A DNA stretch of 64,000 bases from Bacillus sp. OV322 (GTDB taxonomy: Bacteria > Bacillota > Bacilli > Bacillales > DSM-1321): contig NZ_FOMA01000002.1 of NCBI RefSeq assembly GCF_900112495.1, positions 1-64,000 of the forward strand, read 5' to 3'. The position numbers were made by a program, and so were the translations under genes. Shown here piece by piece: positions 61,183 to 64,000 of this stretch (positions are counted from its first letter, which is position 1; every line of letters starts with the position of its first letter). Under the pieces are notes generated by a model. That model was not told the origin of the DNA, did no database searches, and saw nothing but the letters and a program-made list of their open reading frames with translations.

Positions 61183-62052
61183 TTGGATATTAGACAGTTA
61201 AAATACTTTGTCACTATAGCAGAAGAAGGTAAGATCACGACAGCTGCAAAGAAATTAAATATTGCCCAGCCCCCTTTGAGCAGACAACTCAAACAAATGG
61301 AAGAAGAGCTAGGCGTCATTTTATTTGACCGAGATAACAAAAGTCTTAATTTAACCTTGGAGGGGGAAAGATTACTTCTTCGAGCAAAAGAACTTTTAAA
61401 TAAACTTGATGAAACAATGGTTGAAGTTCAAGAATTGAGGAAAGACGCCAGTGGGATTTTATCTGTCGGATCCAATCTTTATTGTGCATCTTTAATTCTT
61501 TCTAAGGTGATAGATATTCGTGAGAGAAATCCTGGTCTTACTTTCAAAGTATGGGAAGGTGAAACGATTCATCTCATAAAAATGTTATCTAAACGTCAGA
61601 TTGAGATTGCGGTAACAAATAGTCCAATAACAGAAAAAAGTATCTCTCAAATGAAATTGGAAAGTGACCCATATGTGCTTGTTTTGCCTGAAAAATGGAC
61701 GTGGAGTGGATCGGAGCAATGCAGCTTAGAGGAAATCATCGATTTGCCATTGATTCTTCTGCGACCAAACTATGGTTTAGGTGCGTATGGACAAATTGTC
61801 AATGAATTTCAACGGCTAGATTTAGAACCAAATATACTGTGCGAATGTCAGGATTTAATTATGTTACTTGGTCTCGTTTCATCGGGATTTGGTGCAACGA
61901 TTTTACCGCTCTCGTTATTATCCCTCCAGTCATTGGGAGGATTGAGGGTCATTCAGCTAAAGGATCAGACTTTAATATCTGAACCCAAAGTGATTTGGAG
62001 GAAGAATAGTTATTTATCAAAAGCAGCAAAAGAATTTTTAAAACTTTTTTAG
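61183..62052 (+). CDS. LysR-family transcriptional regulator
   Basis: 289 residues: N-terminal winged helix MDIRQLKYFVTIAEEGKITTAAKKLNIAQPPLSRQLKQMEEELGVILFDR and a periplasmic-binding-like effector domain. Resembles the BsdA/CzcR/CynR type of Bacillus. TTG start; upstream GGAGGTTTC. Divergent orientation suggests that it controls the benE gene. Confidence 0.93.
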   Translation: MDIRQLKYFVTIAEEGKITTAAKKLNIAQPPLSRQLKQMEEELGVILFDRDNKSLNLTLEGERLLLRAKELLNKLDETMVEVQELRKDASGILSVGSNLYCASLILSKVIDIRERNPGLTFKVWEGETIHLIKMLSKRQIEIAVTNSPITEKSISQMKLESDPYVLVLPEKWTWSGSEQCSLEEIIDLPLILLRPNYGLGAYGQIVNEFQRLDLEPNILCECQDLIMLLGLVSSGFGATILPLSLLSLQSLGGLRVIQLKDQTLISEPKVIWRKNSYLSKAAKEFLKLF

Positions 62053-62079
62053 ACACCAACACTATTTCTCAAAAGTAAA

Positions 62080-62253
62080 GGCTGTTTTCGAAAGCTTTGC
62101 TGCTATGGAACAAGGGGTTGATTTCCGCTTCAGGATGCTTGCTTCCCGCTAATCCCGCAGAAGTCTCGCACCTTACGCTCCAATCAACCTCATTTAATAA
62201 TGAAATCTCCTCACAGAACTCATAAAAAAACAACAATCTTTAAGAAAAGAGGC
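62080..62253 (+). repeat. Dispersed MITE-like repeat, copy G with target duplication
   Basis: GGCTGTTTTCGAAAGCTTTG at the left, GGGGTTGATTTCCGCTTCAGG, CCGCTAATCCCGCAG, CAATCAACC, and CAACAATCTTTAAGAAAAGA at the right. It is flanked by identical octamers AAAGTAAA (62072-62079 and 62254-62261). The rest of the 62053-62389 gap is AT-rich, with the terminator of the next gene. Confidence 0.87.
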
Positions 62254-62336
62254 AAAGTAAAAGACTTCAACGTTGGAAAATATCAAATAAAATGAAACAG
62301 GTATTAGTTTTCACGCGATTTTCCAATGAATTAATA

Positions 62337-62366
62337 AAGCACCAGTCCTGTATATGTCTGGTGCTT
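62337..62366. terminator. Terminator of the MocR-type gene
   Basis: Nine-base perfect stem AAGCACCAG/CTGGTGCTT with twelve-base loop, 24 bases beyond the minus-strand stop. T tail on the minus strand is short (TTTATTAATT). Confidence 0.65.
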
Positions 62367-62389
62367 CTTATGATTAGAGGAAGGTTTGT

Positions 62390-63763
62390 TTAAATGAGTG
62401 AGATCATATTTAAGTAGTAGTTCTTTTTATTGCCCAAATCGGTAATGGTTTGAGCGATCTTTTCCATACCATCTTTTATTTGATGGTCATGCACTTGAGA
62501 AATACATAAACGAATGAGATTGTCTTTATTAAAATCGGATAAGAACATTCTGCCTGTATCATCTATTAATATCTGTTGTTCAGAAAGTAGAATAGCGAGT
62601 TTTATTGCTGAAATGTGATCTGGTAAATAGATGGAAAGATAAAATCCTGAAACCGGCTTTGTGTATTGTGTGCCATCCGGAAGGAATTGTTCGCAAGCAC
62701 TTTTTAGCAATTGTATTTTATTTAAATATACATTCTTTATCTTTTTCAAGTGACTCTGATACATCCCGCTTTTCAAATAGATATCTAATGCTCCTTGAGA
62801 AAGGACAGGGCTGTTGAAATCTGAACTGAATTTATAACGCAAAAAGCTTTTTATCATTATTTTTGGCAATACAATACTGGCAATCCGCAGCCCGGGAAGA
62901 AATACTTTTGAAAAGCTTTGAATATAAATGACTCTTCCAGACGGATCAAAAGCGAAAAACGGGTCAGCTTTTTTATCAGGCTCTAATTCACCTAGAAAAT
63001 CATCTTCCACAATATATACATCATACTTATTTGCTAATTCCACAATTTTCTTCTTCTCACCATTTGTATAAGAATGTCCAAGAGGATTATGAAATCTTGG
63101 AATGACATAGAAAAACTTAATATCGTTGTTTTTGAACATATATTCAAGGTGTTCTAAATCGATTCCTTTCATGGATAATTCGATGCCAAAGGTTGTAACC
63201 TGGTTTAAATCAAGAGATTCAATCATCCCGAAATAGGTTGGTTGTTCAATAAGGATATTTTTTTTGCCGTTTGGAAAGGGGATTGCCGTTAATAGATGAA
63301 TAGCCTGTTGAGAGCCTGAGACTATGACAACACGGTCTATTTCAGTAAAGACTTGCGAAATTTGAAGGTTTTTCACGACTTCTGTACGTAATGATAGAAG
63401 GCCTTGTTGATCGGAATATGTAAAAATTTCTTCCTTATATTTTTCAATCGCCTGATTTAAGCAATGCTGAAACTCAATGTATGGCAGCAAATGCTTATCA
63501 GGTCCTGCTGACAAGAAATCAATTACATCAGGCTGATTATCAGGCAGTTTGAATTCATTGACAATATAATAGCCGCTTTGAGGTATTGCATAAATTAAGT
63601 GTTCTCTTTCTAACTCACTGTAAGCTTTAATGACCGTATTTTTACTGCAGTTAAATTTTTTAGATAGCTGTCGAACAGAGGGTAGTTTATGACCAGCAGC
63701 TAAATTTCCATTTGAAAGCTGCTGCTTAATCTCATCTGCAATTTTCATGTACTTTGGATTCAA
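62390..63763 (-). CDS. MocR-type (GntR-aminotransferase) transcriptional regulator
   Basis: 457 residues: GntR winged helix (KIADEIKQQLSNGNLAAGHKLPSVRQLSKKFNCSKNTVIKAY) followed by a fold-type I aminotransferase-like domain with the PLP-binding Lys in QSFSKVFLPGLRIA and VEDDFLGEL with the cofactor-contacting Asp. MocR proteins sense PLP or amino compounds. TTG start after AAGGAGG. Divergent from the EamA gene at the edge, the likely target. Confidence 0.92.
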   Translation of the reverse strand: MNPKYMKIADEIKQQLSNGNLAAGHKLPSVRQLSKKFNCSKNTVIKAYSELEREHLIYAIPQSGYYIVNEFKLPDNQPDVIDFLSAGPDKHLLPYIEFQHCLNQAIEKYKEEIFTYSDQQGLLSLRTEVVKNLQISQVFTEIDRVVIVSGSQQAIHLLTAIPFPNGKKNILIEQPTYFGMIESLDLNQVTTFGIELSMKGIDLEHLEYMFKNNDIKFFYVIPRFHNPLGHSYTNGEKKKIVELANKYDVYIVEDDFLGELEPDKKADPFFAFDPSGRVIYIQSFSKVFLPGLRIASIVLPKIMIKSFLRYKFSSDFNSPVLSQGALDIYLKSGMYQSHLKKIKNVYLNKIQLLKSACEQFLPDGTQYTKPVSGFYLSIYLPDHISAIKLAILLSEQQILIDDTGRMFLSDFNKDNLIRLCISQVHDHQIKDGMEKIAQTITDLGNKKNYYLNMISLI

Positions 63764-63908
63764 TATTATTTCATCCTCCTTAAACTGTACCCTGACAGAT
63801 GCAGAAAACAGCCATCATATCCATTATCTGTATCTAGTATTATGTGATTATAACAAAATTATCATCAGATTTTTCAGGACAATTTACAGGAGTTAGGGAG
63901 GAAGCTGT

Positions 63909-64000
63909 GTGGAAAAAGAAAAATTGGGGTTATTGCTTGGGTTGGCGGGTGTTATTTGTTTTAGTCTGACATTGCCGGCTACCAGGATTGCTGTTGAATA
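63909..64000 (+). CDS. EamA/DMT-family transporter, 5' end only
   Basis: GTG start seven bases after GGGAGG. The 30 visible residues, MEKEKLGLLLGLAGVICFSL then TLPATRIAVE, are the first membrane helix of an EamA-type drug/metabolite transporter. The rest lies beyond the window. Divergence from a MocR-type regulator is a common arrangement for such exporters. The gap 63764-63908 must hold both promoters. Confidence 0.7.
   Translation, partial: MEKEKLGLLLGLAGVICFSLTLPATRIAVE

Overview
The window is the replication-origin region of a low-GC, endospore-forming Bacillaceae chromosome. The gene set and order (dnaA-dnaN-yaaA-recF-remB-gyrB-gyrA on one side; rpmH-rnpA-yidC-jag-mnmE-mnmG-rsmG-noc-soj-spo0J-yyaC-ychF-rpsF-ssb-rpsR-yybS-gdpP-rplI-dnaC-purA-walRKHIJ-htrA-rlmH on the other) match Bacillus subtilis, and spo0J/soj/noc/yyaC point to a spore former. 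Protein sequences and the HD-GYP gene downstream of gyrA suggest a Bacillus/Cytobacillus-type genus rather than B. subtilis itself; this assignment is from memory of families, not a search.

Layout. 1-330: the promoters and leader of an rRNA operon whose 16S gene starts just off the left edge (minus strand). 331-10944: gyrA/gyrB/remB/recF/yaaA/dnaN/dnaA, all minus, i.e. transcribed away from the origin. 9394-11460: oriC, split by dnaA, with DnaA-box arrays on both sides and a DnaA-trio/AT-rich unwinding site between dnaA and dnaN. 11975-34138: plus-strand housekeeping genes running away from the origin: ribosomal protein L34/RNase P, membrane insertase, tRNA modification, chromosome segregation (noc, soj, spo0J with a parS), ribosomal S6-SSB-S18, c-di-AMP phosphodiesterase, replicative helicase and purA. 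34368-34753: four tRNA genes (Lys, Glu, Asp, Phe). 35247-43393: the WalRK essential two-component system with its WalH/WalI/WalJ partners, then HtrA protease, a CxxH/CxxC mini-protein and RlmH. A second perfect parS lies inside walK, and clusters of DnaA boxes lie at jag-mnmE and htrA-rlmH.

From about 43.4 kb the content becomes accessory and strain-variable: a decayed toxin-antitoxin pair; a minus-strand operon of a short-chain dehydrogenase, a strongly divergent QueA paralogue, a VOC-fold protein and a NarL-type two-component system whose sensor has a four-cysteine GAF domain; a lone two-domain TerD/TerA-like protein and a LURP-one/YxjI-like protein; a membrane protein-XRE-DUF4386 cassette; an amino-acid permease; a flavoenzyme cluster (one Old Yellow Enzyme, three luciferase-like monooxygenases and an ArsR regulator); a BenE transporter with a divergent LysR regulator; and a MocR-type regulator divergent from a truncated EamA-family transporter at the right edge.

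A dispersed, MITE-like intergenic repeat with imperfect terminal inverted repeats occurs at least seven times (full, internally deleted, tandem and remnant copies), always between genes. Together with the QueA-paralogue operon it is the most interesting non-housekeeping signal I found.
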